A stretch of DNA of 64,000 bases from Homalodisca vitripennis (lineage: Eukaryota > Arthropoda > Insecta > Hemiptera > Cicadellidae). The notes under the pieces are model-generated. The model searched no databases, was not told the DNA's origin, and worked only from the letters and a program-made list of their open reading frames with translations. The stretch covers positions 122,523,001-122,587,000 of the forward strand of contig NC_060211.1 of NCBI RefSeq assembly GCF_021130785.1, read 5' to 3'. Below, in pieces: positions 12,072-23,899 of the stretch (position 1 is the first letter of the stretch; the number at the start of each line of letters is the position of its first letter). The position numbers and the translations under genes were made by a program.

Positions 12072-13000
12072 TACAATGTAAAGTCCCCACTCATTCCACA
12101 CCTATTCTCGAACTTCTCAATTTCATAGAAAGTTTAAATTCCTCTCAAGATTTAAATAGAAAAAAACGTTCTCTCAAATATAAAACTTATAGGAATATAA
12201 GTTAACTAAGGAATATAATATAACTGCAACCCTAGAAGCAGTTTACTTTTTATTTTTCAATTCTCTAAAACAGTTAAATATGCTAGACAAGTGTCTAATG
12301 CTCTTAAAAGAAATAGAAAAGAATTGTCATACAGTTTAATCGCTCATATGGGCTTAACCACATTTTTAAACCCTAGAAAAACAAAATTTTACTAAAACGA
12401 TGAAACGATAAAAACACGCACCTTACTCTCAAGTAGATTACAATGACTGGAAGTAGTCAAATGTCCAATAATAGAATAATGAATATTTTTTTGAAATGGG
12501 TAGGAACGTGGAACATCTTTCAGTAATAATGACTTATCTTTCTAGATTGTTCTATAATAAATGTAAAAACTACGTAACATTTATTACCTAAGAAATTGCG
12601 AACACAGCCAAGGATTTACTGTTGTTGTATCATATTTTAGTTTTTTTTTTATTCTAACATACAAAACCTAAAACGTAATCGAAAATGGCTATTACAGATT
12701 AGTTATAGTTTTTAGTATAAGATTCAGAACTTTGTAAAAAGTGTAATAAATACTTTGCTTAAATACCATTGCCTAATGCAGATAAGACAAATTGAAAACT
12801 AGGTAATTTTACATAAGTATTATATTAGTATGCAATATTAGTATTAGTATTAATATGCAACAGAAATTTAAAAAAAATCATACTTAATTATTGTTTGAAA
12901 AGATTTAAATTTTTCGCAGTAGTACCTTTAATATAAATTAATTTAAATAAGACCCTCTTTATCAAAAAAGAAGCATTCACTGTAGTTTACAAAATAAACA
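12072..13000. other. AT-rich spacer, no gene seen
   Basis: No supported feature. Short TATTAGTAT repeats occur near 12825-12860. Confidence 0.5.
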
Positions 13001-13009
13001 GTGTAAGGA

Positions 13010-13260
13010 AAATTCAGTGTTAGTGACGCATGAGTTATAGCACACATCATTTGTCCTTCAAATGCAGAAGAAAGTGGATGAACAAGTCTCTTGCTATCGG
13101 CTCATCTACCTAGATTAATATGGCGGCTATCGCAACCTTACGCGTAAACTTTGCTGTTATAAATTTGCAAATTCCAGCTGACACTTGACTGCTACCGATG
13201 CCTCCATGGTACCAGCAAAACTTAGTGAACTACTTGCAATCAATATTAACATTAATCTCG
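13010..13260. promoter_or_regulatory. GC-richer island with an ATGGCGGC motif
   Basis: A short island of higher GC in AT-rich DNA. It contains AATATGGCGGCTATCGC (13118-13134), resembling the YY1-type ATGGCGGC element found near many metazoan start sites, then CTTACGCGTAAAC. The frame from that ATG stops after 22 codons. It may be a promoter, a conserved non-coding element or a transposon scrap. Nothing adjacent confirms a gene. Confidence 0.25.
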
Positions 13261-16165
13261 GTTTCATGATGTGAATAATACTCACTTTAACTGTTATTTG
13301 AGGTTTTAAAAGAATTTGTGAATAGCTCATTAAAGTATAAGTGTAAAGTGTAAATTAAATTTATAAACCTAAACACTTTGTTTGATAATACCTTGTAATA
13401 ATTAAAGTTGATGTAGATTTAGAACTTGCGCACCTAGTCACATGTGTTTTAACCATAACAAAACTCTTTTTAATTACAAAAAGATACGAACTGTCATATT
13501 TGACTTACTTAGGGGAAGTTCTTCAGTATTAATGGAGTTCCAGAAAGAAATAGTGAAGAATTCATACCTTGTGACATTCTTCCTCTGTGATGGAGTATAT
13601 CTTGTAAAAATATTAGTACCATTAAAATCTTAGTCTTTTGTAAACCTTGCTGTCTCAAAACATACACTGAAATTATGTATGTGTTGTTGTTATAACATAA
13701 CTGAATAATTGTATTTGCATTGTATAGTTACTGTAATGTATAGTTAATAAATATTTTCTACTCATACAATTATTATTCCATGAGTAAGAAACATTGGTGC
13801 TTATGTAGCATTAGTTAATTTTTCAATTAAACTTTGTACATAAATACTTGTCCTCATATTTTGATAGGTGGATATAAAAATCTTGCATCATACTTTTTGA
13901 AAGATAAATTTTTCGTCTAGTTGAGACAAATCCGCTTATTTGGTATAACTAGCTAAGTTATTTCAAATTAAATGTCTCAGATTAGATATCGTTTCTAATA
14001 TAATAGTGGGATACTACACAATAAACTACTAAATTCAGTCGTTTTAGAAATAATTACTCTATAGACAGTTTAACACATTATGTGAAGTAATTTTTAAATT
14101 AAAGTAAGTAACGTTTAAGCAGTAGATATATTTATTGGTCTTTAAAGCGTTTCTCGTGAATACTTCCATTTAATTTACCCAATAAGCTTGAAGGTAAATA
14201 ACTTCAATAACAGGCTTTTCTCCCGCTTAATAAGTTTTAAACTAAGTTTCAAGTGAGTTTACGAAATCACCGGCATTCCTTATGAATTTTGCAAAATTAA
14301 TGAAAAACTTCATCATCCGTATATTTACTCAGTCAACATACACTAAATGCATGTAATATAAATATATTTAAATTGGAACAATGGTAGAATACAAAAAAAA
14401 CAATAATAAGTCCTTTATATTGTTGATGTTGCATTTTTAACTTGAAGGTCTTTAGTTCGTTCAATTCTTTTATTCCTTTGGGTAGATAGTATGAAAAAAA
14501 AGTTTTAGCAACCTCAAGGCAGAGAAAAAAGAAATTGTGTTAACCTAATGAGTGATAGGCAAAAAAAATTACACTCAACCAAATTCCAAGGTTGGACTAT
14601 GTACAAGCATAAATGAATGTTTTTTTTAAATGTGTCTTCATATTATATGTTTTACAATCTCGAAATGTATCTATATAATATTTGATTTACAATTACAAAA
14701 TGATTTACATTTTCGTTCATATAGTTATCTTTCATATCACTGTTCAGATAATAAAGATTCGTCTGATGCAGGACCTTAAAACAGAGTGCTGATTTGTAAA
14801 AGTTTCACCGACTTGTATCATTAAACGTCCACTGCATTTTTTTACTGAATGGATAAGCCACGTTTTTTAATACTTCTGGTTTTATAATCTCATGATATTT
14901 ATAAGTTTAATAATTTATGTTTTATGATATTTCTTCGTCGTATTTGAACCCATAAGAACAATGTAAGACAATTTGCTAATGCGCAAACACATCCTATGGA
15001 TGTACATTCCCTATCATGAAACTCGGTGTTACTTATATAGAGTAGAGCTCCAAGTGAAGTTTCAAGTCTATATAGACACTAAAAAGAATAAAAAAATAAA
15101 TACTTCAATTTGTTTGTTATCAGACATACTAACGTGAAATTTGTTGAGCTCGTGAGTGATATTCATTGCTATCACTCAGTTAATCAGCTGTATGTCGTAA
15201 TCCTATTATTTCTAACACTAAACTGTGAAAACTATTAGCCTATATGTTAATATCACACAGTTTATGAGAGTATTAATACTTCAAAAATATATTTATTGGA
15301 ATAGGAGCAATAAACTTTGAACATTGGTAATTATTTAATATGTTCGTTAAATTTTGTGTTACCATACAAATTTTCTTAAACTTAAGACTTCCATCAAATG
15401 TTCAGTCAGAGACACTCTTACTCAATGCTTTACAAGCTTTACACTTTGCGTTGTATGCTAGTACATTCAAGTGGCGTTACAAGATTTCCTGAAACAAGTC
15501 AAGATAATTGCAATAGATTTATTTATTGGAACTACTAACTTTATAACGACAAAATTTATAGTATGTGGTGTTTAAACGACTAAAGATGGAAGGCAACACT
15601 TTTTTATTGATCATATCTTAATAAACATGACTGCCTGTTAATTCTAAGTTCCATAATATATCGTATATTCGCTGCTAATATCTCAGTATTTTGTATTGGA
15701 CTTTTATATTATAACACAAAAAAGCTAAATGTCTAAAATAATGATTCAAATTATCTATATTTTGAACTGTTTAATTCAGCGATTTTTAGTCTCTACAAGT
15801 TGTAAATTTTATCCCTGGTTAATAGAGACTTGAAAATAGACCTTTTACATAAGCTATTACCTCAATTGCAGTTATGGTTTGGATTATTAATGCTGAGATA
15901 GCTTGTTCTGATATGTTGACAATATCATATAAATATTTAAATTTGTTTAATGTTACACGTATATTATGTTTCATCATCACTAGCATCTCTAACGCCTAAA
16001 GATTGTAATAGGCTTTTCATTCTTATAGGCGTTTCTTTTCATTCTTGAGCCGTCCTTTGGACAGTCAGACGGTCTCTCAATAATACATAAAACATTGATA
16101 TCTTCACGGTTGACAAAACAAACCATTGACATAGAAAACAAAACCTTTAATGATATTTAGGTAAA
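13261..16165. other. AT-rich spacer, no gene seen
   Basis: No supported gene or repeat. A modestly GC-richer stretch lies near 14940-15080 without recognisable motifs. Confidence 0.5.
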
Positions 16166-16196
16166 TCCATACATATATGTATGTTATATGTATGGA
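16166..16196. repeat. Perfect 11-bp inverted repeat with 9-nt loop
   Basis: TCCATACATAT and ATATGTATGGA flank ATGTATGTT. It could form a small hairpin or cruciform. No T-run or other feature assigns a role. Confidence 0.6.
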
Positions 16197-16644
16197 CATG
16201 AACCATCATATAACTTATTTGTACAAATGGAAAGAAAAAACTTATTTTGAAATGTATACAATACACATAAAATCTTTATCGAGGTATTTTATGGATAATT
16301 AGACTACATATATTACAAAGTCAACTAAAATTTCATAAAACTGTACGTACTTATAATTATATTTATATATCTAACTTTAACCATTTAAGTCATTGTGTCA
16401 GTTGTTTTTTTGAAACCGACAAACATACGCTGGAAATGAATGTTTTTCAGCCCTTTTATTAACAGAATTCGACAACTTTGGGCCATATAACTTAAAAAAA
16501 ATGCAATTGCTAACTCAATATATTACTTCACATTCTGTACAATTAATTCAATTAAAAACAATTTTTTTCATTTTGAGATCATATACTTAAGAATATTCAA
16601 ACGTATTGTTAGACTTATATGTGATAATCAATTTTGATAAAGCT

Positions 16645-17130
16645 CGCTTTAAGCGCATTAAGGACTTTTAATACAAAGTTTCTCGCGCACCATTCAACAC
16701 AACACGTTGAAATAACAACCACAGTACAAAGGTTTCTAACTGGAATAATCCTTTGTTCATATTATTCTCCCAACTACGACAACTCTCTCATCTAAAGTAC
16801 GCTGCACACAAACGTAGTTCTCGCAACGTAGACACGCACTCGCGTTGTACTGACAAAGCACTGACTATGACTGTATTGCCGCGCATTGCAGAGTGGCGTA
16901 AATAGGCAGCGCATAAACAAAGCATTTCTAAAGAATCTGTCTTCTGTTGACGCTCCGAGAAGGAGTCTGCTTTGACTAGAACTTAGCATTGTAGAAGGGT
17001 GTAAATGTAAGCTTACAATCTAACATAAATTTTCCTGCCCGTAAAATGTCTTGTGATCATTGTCGTCAATGTGTTTCATTTTATTTAATGAGTTTGACTT
17101 ATTCTTATATATCTATTTAGTAACATTATA
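16645..17130 (+). repeat. Dispersed repeat island A, copy 4
   Basis: The longest and cleanest copy, with AAGCGCATTAAGGACTTTTA, GAAATAACAACCACAG, ACACGCACTCGCGTTGTACT, GACGCTCCGAGAAGGAGTC and GTAAGCTTACAATCT. The 3' portion ATGAGTTTGACTTATTC aligns with 1800-1820 of copy 1. A 65-codon minus-strand frame inside is not conserved in the other copies. Confidence 0.8.
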
Positions 17131-18023
17131 CTACATGGTTTGAACTTACGCTTAGTATACTAACGAACCTACCAGAAAATGTTTCGATATGCTTGGATTC
17201 ATAATATTTATATTTTATTAAATAAACGGAATAACGCATCATGAATATACTGGAGTTTTTTTTATTTTGTTTGTAAGAGGAAAAATATAGATTAAATTAA
17301 TACGCAAAGTTATTCCTAAACACGGAAATAAAAAAATTCCATAATACAGTGATACTGGTTAATGCATATTTTTACATCTCCGTAGGCGTTTTGAGAGAAA
17401 ATACAACTAATTAGAGTATTTCTGATAAAGAAGTTGATGTACCATTTATTCGGATTAATTGCTTATTTTTCCTGAACATTCCTTTCTTCTTAACTAATAA
17501 AACAGTTATATATTATTTTAGCAGTTTAAATTTAAGGACAATACGTGATTGTATAAATTTGAAATTGAAATTCAATACGTATTTAGCAAAGCTTTTTCTC
17601 TAACAGACTTTATCTCATAGTTTATAACGATTTATATATAATCTGTGAAAAGATACACTGGGTATGACAATAATTCTTATATCATGAACTAATCATGAAG
17701 TAAATTTTCTATCTCAGATATTATTTCAAACATAATGAATTCCAGAAATGAAAATAAATTTTTCTACAATACGTGATTTCTTTTAATATAAGCTGCCAAT
17801 TTCAACAGTCAAACTGGACGTATATTGAATTTTGCAACAATACCTCATAGTTAGTACGGTTTGTTCCAAGAACGAAAAATATTATTCCGTAACTATTATG
17901 AAACTAAATTCACCACCCACTCAAATAAGAATGTAATATATTTTTAAGTAATGCGTCACATGTTTATTGTGTATTCCGTTAAACAAATTATGAAAATAAT
18001 TGAAAGTGGTTCTAAAATTGGTA

Positions 18024-18198
18024 GTTAGACTTGCTCCAGTATAGACAGTTGCTCAACTCGTGCCAGCCTGAAGGACAGAATTACAGGATCTTGCACCCTG
18101 AAGATCCCTGTAGTCCTTAATTATGTTCTAATGACGACGCTGGAAAAGAACTCTTAATGGAAGCGCTGTCTCAAATTGCAAGTATGTTATTAAATCTT
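18024..18198 (+). repeat. Duplicated island B, copy 2
   Basis: Partner of 2592-2765; same order and orientation. A 4-5 bp length difference is concentrated near GACGACGCTGG. Confidence 0.75.
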
Positions 18199-19525
18199 TA
18201 AAGTTTGAAACATAATAGGATTTCCATTTAAACATAAAAATATTTTTAATATATATTATTAGATTACTTTTTTGTAATAGGAAATTTTCCAAATTTAAAA
18301 GTTTGTTAAACGATATGTAATAATGTAAATTTCTGGTAACCTTGATTCTTTAAAATTGTTTTCTTAGCTGAAAGGTTAAAAAAAACAAATAAGAGAATTA
18401 GTGCTATCAACCTATGTGGTTATAACACATATTCATGAGATTAGTAGGGTTTTTATTTAGAGTATATATATTTTAAATTTAAGTTGTATATAGTAAACTC
18501 CAACAAAAAATATTGGTCAAGGATTGTAATAGTTGAACATTATGTGGTAATTACTTGACTCTAGTGATATTACAAAATCGTGTGCCTTTCAATAGCTGTT
18601 TCTACGAATTTAACAATGCGCCCTAATGTTTTTTAGATGCTAAGTGGTATAATAAATGTGGCACATATTAAACTAAGTTGCTTTTTTAGATTATTTCTAT
18701 ACTGTGCTACTGAAGGAGTATTTATTTAGACCTGCCCTTGTTCACTCTCTCGCACTTTTTATTCCTCACTGCCTATATATCTTAATCTTTTTGCTGCAAC
18801 AATGATCTCTAATTGTGAGACATGCATTATTAAGGAATGGAAATCCTCTAAATAGTGGCAAAAATATAAGAACTATTTAGATTTACTAGCTGTAATATGG
18901 ATGAGGAAAATTCGGATATGAGACCAAGCATTGTTATTAAAAAAAACCTAGTGGTTCTTAAAATTGCGAAGATCAAGACTGTCGTGGTTAAAATTTGAAT
19001 AACCGCCATAAAGGTACGACGTCATAGTACGGGATGGAGAATACTGTACGTATATGAGGGCTGGATTAGATCACAGGAAAAATGAAAATTATACGTGACG
19101 AAATGAGCAACAGAACTAATGATGAAAAACCAATAATAAAGGTAAAGGTAAAAAGGACGGGAATTGAGGATAAGATTAAATATATGATAAACTTAAGGTG
19201 AAGTAGAGAGATTTTTACGTACACGTATTCATGAAACAAATACGAATTTTAACATACACCAAAATATGTCAGCAAACTTTTTAAGGTAAAACGATATTGA
19301 CAAAGTGGTATCACTATTGAACAAAACATTTATGAAATAATAAGTTGAAAATTAGACGTCATATGACCAAATGCGTATTTGAAATGCTAAGCATACAACT
19401 GTGTTGGTCGCGTAGTTATAGTTGGTTAATATAGGTTTTAATATTCTATGACCACGCTTTATATATGCATCTTGAGCTTATAAACAAAAACGCTATCATT
19501 CCACTAAAATGGTGTACATTTTCAG

Positions 19526-19690
19526 TGAGAGAATGTGTTTACTGGTGGAAGCCGGGTCTCCAGCATAATAAACTTGTTAGTCTTACGAGGTATCAGGGCA
19601 GCAGGATCACCTGCAGGCAAGCTCCTCCAAATAGATCTCGAGATAGAACTGTCAGTGTGAAGCTTGGATCCACTTCAACACTGTCTTTCG
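19526..19690 (+). repeat. Duplicated island C, copy 2
   Basis: Partner of 3675-3830 and much GC-richer than it, with intact GGATCACCTGCAGGC, AGATCTCGAGATAG and AAGCTTGGATCC segments. A 93-codon frame (19465-19746) crosses it but is interrupted in copy 1. Confidence 0.7.
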
Positions 19691-20649
19691 TTTGGAACCT
19701 TTTCAAACCTTTTCAAAGTAATTTCCTAAAGAAACGTACAGTATAGGAACATGTTACAAATTTCATAAACCAGTTAATATTTTAATAAATATTACCTATA
19801 AACTTATTAAACATATGGAAAATGTAAACGTTTTAACTATTGCCAATACTTAATAGTGAGGTAGAAGATATAATTTTACGAAGAAAATCAATCGATGAAA
19901 ATTATACTATCAAGTTATTATCCCCGTTTTCCAATTTATAAGATTAAATTCCGAGGAATGTTACCTTAAAGGAAAATGTGTTATTATCATCCACTAAACG
20001 GATTAAACGTACTGTGATATTCGTATTTTCAATACATTTTAAGGTGTAGGTAAGACATAAACCGGTCAAATGTATTGTATAAATTGATCCTAAAAGTTAT
20101 TTTTATTTATTAGAGTACTGTATGCTACAGATTTACTTAAAGGGAAATATATTACAATTTGAAAAACTAGTCCAAATTTCTCCTAATTTCTGAGTGCCCA
20201 CCGTGTTCTACGATACTTATTTGAAAATGACTATATTTAATAATTAAAACATATAACTTAAAGAAATAAATATCAGCCAAATAAACTACGATATATCTAA
20301 ATGTAATGGCCATATTATTGGACGATGATATAAATATGTACTCTGTGTGTTACTTTGGAACATGAGAATTTTAAACAAACTAATTGTATATTATGCTATA
20401 ACACAATAGATTTTTATATTTGCCTTAGTAATTAAGCACCAAAGAATGATGAATTCTTTGCTGTGTGCTAAACAATATTACTTGATAGTTTATTTGTACT
20501 AAAGGTAATTTAAAACAATAAATTGTAAATTTATATAAACAAATTTCAACCAGTTACATATTTGTACGCTTTATTTAACAATAAAGACAGTATTTATGTT
20601 ACATATGACTGTATTAGCAATTAGTAGAACATTTATCATCATTATTAAC

Positions 20650-20840
20650 AATGTATTTTCTCTGAACGTGAAAAATACTCCACTGTTATATTTTTATGAG
20701 AGATAATCAATGTCTAAACGGAGAGGTGTTGATTAACACCGTTGCTAAGATACCTACATTCCTCTAAACCATCTTGTGACCTTAACCGAAGTCATAGCTG
20801 CTTAATCGCTAAATACTACTCTCCTGATTTAACCACTCTA
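20650..20840 (+). repeat. Duplicated island D, copy 2
   Basis: Partner of 4628-4806. It contains the palindrome-like GGTGTTGATTAACACC, whose core resembles an HNF1/homeodomain site; copy 1 keeps GTTGATTAA but not the full symmetry. Confidence 0.75.
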
Positions 20841-21699
20841 CGTCCGGTTAGGTGTTGTCTTTTATTCTAATAAATAACTTTTAGATGCAATCTCTGCCAT
20901 TCAGTACCATAAAAATTATACTCCAGACTACTTCTTGAGCCAATTGGTAGCCTATACCTGTTCGTTATTTTGGCTGAAGAAGCACGTATTATGCCAGAGG
21001 AAGCCTACGTTCAAACTTATTTATTTAATAATTGATAAAAAAGTGTCATTCTACAAATACAAATGTTTTAAAAAGGAAACCAATTTTAGAAATTTAATCA
21101 AGCATTGAATACTGAATGTTTGTGTGAGTGGTGAATACAATAAACGATACACAAACAGAGAATTGATTGCTCTGGGGTAAATTATGAATATTTAAAAACC
21201 TCTGCACATAACATCCTATCTCCCCGTATCTACAAAATACACGTGGTCTCCTAACAAATTATCTCTTTTATCCATTACACAAAGAGGACATTATTTCGTA
21301 TTACGATATCAATCGTCCGAACTGGATGAAACCCTTATATTTAAACTTTATTCTACATTAATATTGCTTCATAATGAATTACTTTTAGGTTTTTATTGAG
21401 ACGTTCTTCTGCTCTATAATATAAACAATTACCACCTCCTTTCAAGATGTAGTATTCCACTAGTATTTTACAAAAAAGCACAATCAAGTATTACGCCTTA
21501 ATATTGGATTGATAAAAGCAATTTTGAATGAACAAATATTGAATAATTATGTTCTAAAGCATAGCTGGGGTAATTGATAGACGTTGTAAGACACTGTGGT
21601 GTCAACAGATTCGTGGATTAAAAAGTGAGCCAGGAACCCAACATTCATATCTATTGCGGTCTATACGTACTCATATCTTTATGATACATGAATGCATTG

Positions 21700-21832
21700 A
21701 AATAACCGTGTAAATTACTGTTAGAACGACACTTTTAAGACAGACCAAAGATCAATGTAAAATACTGTACTAAGGACTATAAACAATCTAACAGAAAATG
21801 TCTTGTTAAAAGTTGTGTGTTTTTGAAAATTC
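21700..21832 (+). repeat. Left inverted-repeat arm
   Basis: Inverted partner of 22910-23030; contains AAATAAC at the outer edge and AGACAGACCAAAGATCAATG inside. Confidence 0.65.
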
Positions 21833-21979
21833 TTCTGAAAGTTTTTTTTTATATAAATATATTTTATTAAAAGACTACTGAAATGTATCGTTAAGTCAAT
21901 TAAAAATCTGCCACCGTCAATGTAAACAAATTTTACAAGGAAATCACAAAGATCTTTCAAAAACAATGACAAATACATT

Positions 21980-22497
21980 ACAAATGCTGTCTAATCTGCT
22001 TCCAAAAATATATTACAAATCTTATCTAAGCTGCTTCCAAACACATAGTACAAGTGTTCTTAGATTTGCTTGGAATCAGTAAATAATCTATTACAATGTT
22101 GTGTAATCTGCTTGTATTAAAATATAAATGTATTGAGTATGTTGTAAAATCTGTTACGAATAAGCCAAAATCTATTAAAAATGTAGTAAAATCTACTTGG
22201 AATTGATGTAAAATGTGCTTGGAATAAGTGTAAATCTAATAGAAATGTTGAATAATCTATTTCAAATCAGTGTAAATCTAATTGAAATGTTGTCTAATCT
22301 ACTACGAATCAGTGTAAATCTAATAGAAATGTTGTCTAATCTACTTCGAATCAGTGTAAATCTAACAAAAATTATGTCTAATCTACTTCAAATCAGTGTA
22401 AATCTAATAGAAATGTTGTCTAATCTACTTTGAATCAGTGTAAATCTAATAGAAATGTTGTCTAATCTATTTCGAATCAGTGTAAAATCTAATACTA
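21980..22497 (+). repeat. 42-bp minisatellite array
   Basis: Six clean units run from 22229 to about 22480, each close to TGTAAATCTAATAGAAATG followed by TTGTCTAATCTACTTCGAAT. More degraded units extend back to about 21980. Because 42 is a multiple of 3, the array yields a 14-residue-repeat open frame (22215-22433) that I regard as an artefact. Confidence 0.9.
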
Positions 22498-22909
22498 ATC
22501 TCATTTTAAATTAAGGATTTTCTAAATGAGATAAATAAAGTAGGCAATCTGAACTGTAAAAAATACAATAAAACCATAAATTAGAAGAAAAACTAAGTAT
22601 AACTTGTTTTTATTTAGAGAAAATATAAGGTAAATAAGGCTAGACAATAATTGCGGAGTTACAAAACTGCAAATTGTAATATAAAAAGTTAAAAAGATCA
22701 AATAGATGAATAAAATACATAAGTTACACTTAACTATCACTGAAAAAACAATAAAATATAAAGAATTTCTACTATAAATTTGGTAGAATAATTACATATA
22801 GATTAAGATTATAGATAGATTTTTCTAATTTTATTTTTAAATTTTTCACATGGGCTGTATGTAACAGATTTTTCATTGCGAGAAGTTTCTGTTGTTTTTA
22901 ATGGATTAT

Positions 22910-23030
22910 TTTTTAGACACACAAGTTTGAACAAGACATTTTCTGTTGGATTATTTATGGTCCTTTCAACAGTATTTCATATTGATTTTTGGTTTTCTCA
23001 AAAGTGTGATTAACAGGTTTGCTGTTATTT
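22910..23030 (-). repeat. Right inverted-repeat arm
   Basis: Inverted partner of 21700-21832; outer edge GTTATTT, inner CAAGACATTTTCTGTTGGA. Confidence 0.65.
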
Positions 23031-23499
23031 GTGTTTTTATTAAAAGTAATTTACTATAGTATACTGTTGGCTCCAAAAGTGAGCCAGGAACTCCATATCT
23101 ATATCTGGAGACCGCTTTCCGTTTTCATTCCAAGTATTGTTCGATATTGTTACTGTGAATATTTAGCATTATTAAACAAATTTATCAATTGAAACTTTTT
23201 AACTGATATTACCTGTTTTAAAATTTGTAAATGCAACTTTACCTATACTATAAAAATATATTTTGTAACTGTCTTTATCAAAAGTTTTTCTAATTATATT
23301 TCTGTTCGAATATGTACTCTTTACCCCTCATGGAGTACGTTAATTCGTAATACTTATTCAATAATTAATATTAAGATTTCAACATTTTAATATTGTGTCA
23401 AAAATAATGTAATTTCATTTGAACCAATCTGATCACAATTCCTTTTTAAATTCCGCAGTACATTTTAATCCGCATATACAAAACCTTTTATAGACATCA

Positions 23500-23660
23500 A
23501 AGTACAGGAGCTGATTATATAAATAAAATTACATGAGTCAGGTATAGTACCAGCTATCCCTCCTTATAGTGGATAGGCCAATCACATGGGATGGATAGCG
23601 GTGGGCCTTAGAATCCCCTAACAATCCAGAATATTCTTTCATTCCTGCAGCAAACCTTAG
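23500..23660. other. GC-richer island, unidentified
   Basis: Contains a CTATCC/GGATAG inverted pair (23553-23577), AGGCCAATCACATGGGATGG and CAGCGGTGGGCC-like text. No open frame. It may be a transposon scrap. Confidence 0.35.
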
Positions 23661-23830
23661 ACCCCTTTTATTAGTAATAACAGTTTTGAGAGATTCTGCC
23701 TGACTGCTTGTTTTAAGTGTAACATTTAAGAGGGATCATTTAAAACTGTAACTTTAACTGAAAACTATGTCTGACCTTTATTGAAGAAACTTAAATATGA
23801 CTTATTTATGAGTAGTCAATTACTCAATGA

Positions 23831-23892
23831 ACTTGGCGTAGCATTGGAGTAAAGGGGAAATCTCTAACCAAGAGGTCTCGAATTCGATTACA
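23831..23892 (+). repeat. tRNA-like sequence, probable SINE head relic
   Basis: TGGCGTAGCATTGGAGTAAA fits a Pol III A box with D-loop. GAGGTCTCGAATTCGATTAC 34-45 nt further resembles a T-arm/B box (consensus GGTTCGANTCC) with one or two mismatches. There is no foldable acceptor stem, so not a functional tRNA. No second copy is visible in this window. Confidence 0.45.
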
Positions 23893-23899
23893 AATTGGT

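Larger units (their letters stand above)
16645..21600. repeat. Diverged duplicated block, copy 2 (islands A4-B2-C2-D2)
   Basis: Collinear, same-orientation partner of 1345-5330, offset 15.3 kb at island A and about 16.0 kb at island D. The gradual offset increase means copy 2 has gained, or copy 1 has lost, about 700 bp between islands. After D2 the match continues in patches (AATTTAATCAAG near 21090, AATATTGCTTCA near 21360, GGGGTAATT near 21568). Beyond about 21600 I lose the match. Confidence 0.7.
21700..23030. mobile_element. TIR element with internal 42-bp satellite
   Basis: Left arm 21700-21832 and right arm 22910-23030 are inverted repeats of each other at about 75-80% by eye. For example, ACAGAAAATGTCTTGTT on the left pairs with AACAAGACATTTTCTGT on the right. 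Between them lies a 42-bp tandem array. No transposase is present, so this looks like a non-autonomous DNA transposon or foldback element that captured or generated a minisatellite. Just outside, AAAAGTGAGCCAGGAAC occurs in direct orientation at 21621 and 23075, followed by CATATCTAT on both sides. That is too long for an ordinary target duplication and may be part of the element. Confidence 0.6.

Noticed and set aside
19465..19746. 93-codon frame over island C2
   Set aside because: The homologous island C1 has stops and shifts, so the frame is not conserved between duplicates.
22215..22433. 72-codon frame with 14-residue repeats (ISVNLIEMLSNLLR-like)
   Set aside because: It is the direct translation of a 42-bp minisatellite whose period is divisible by three; degraded units on the same array break the frame.
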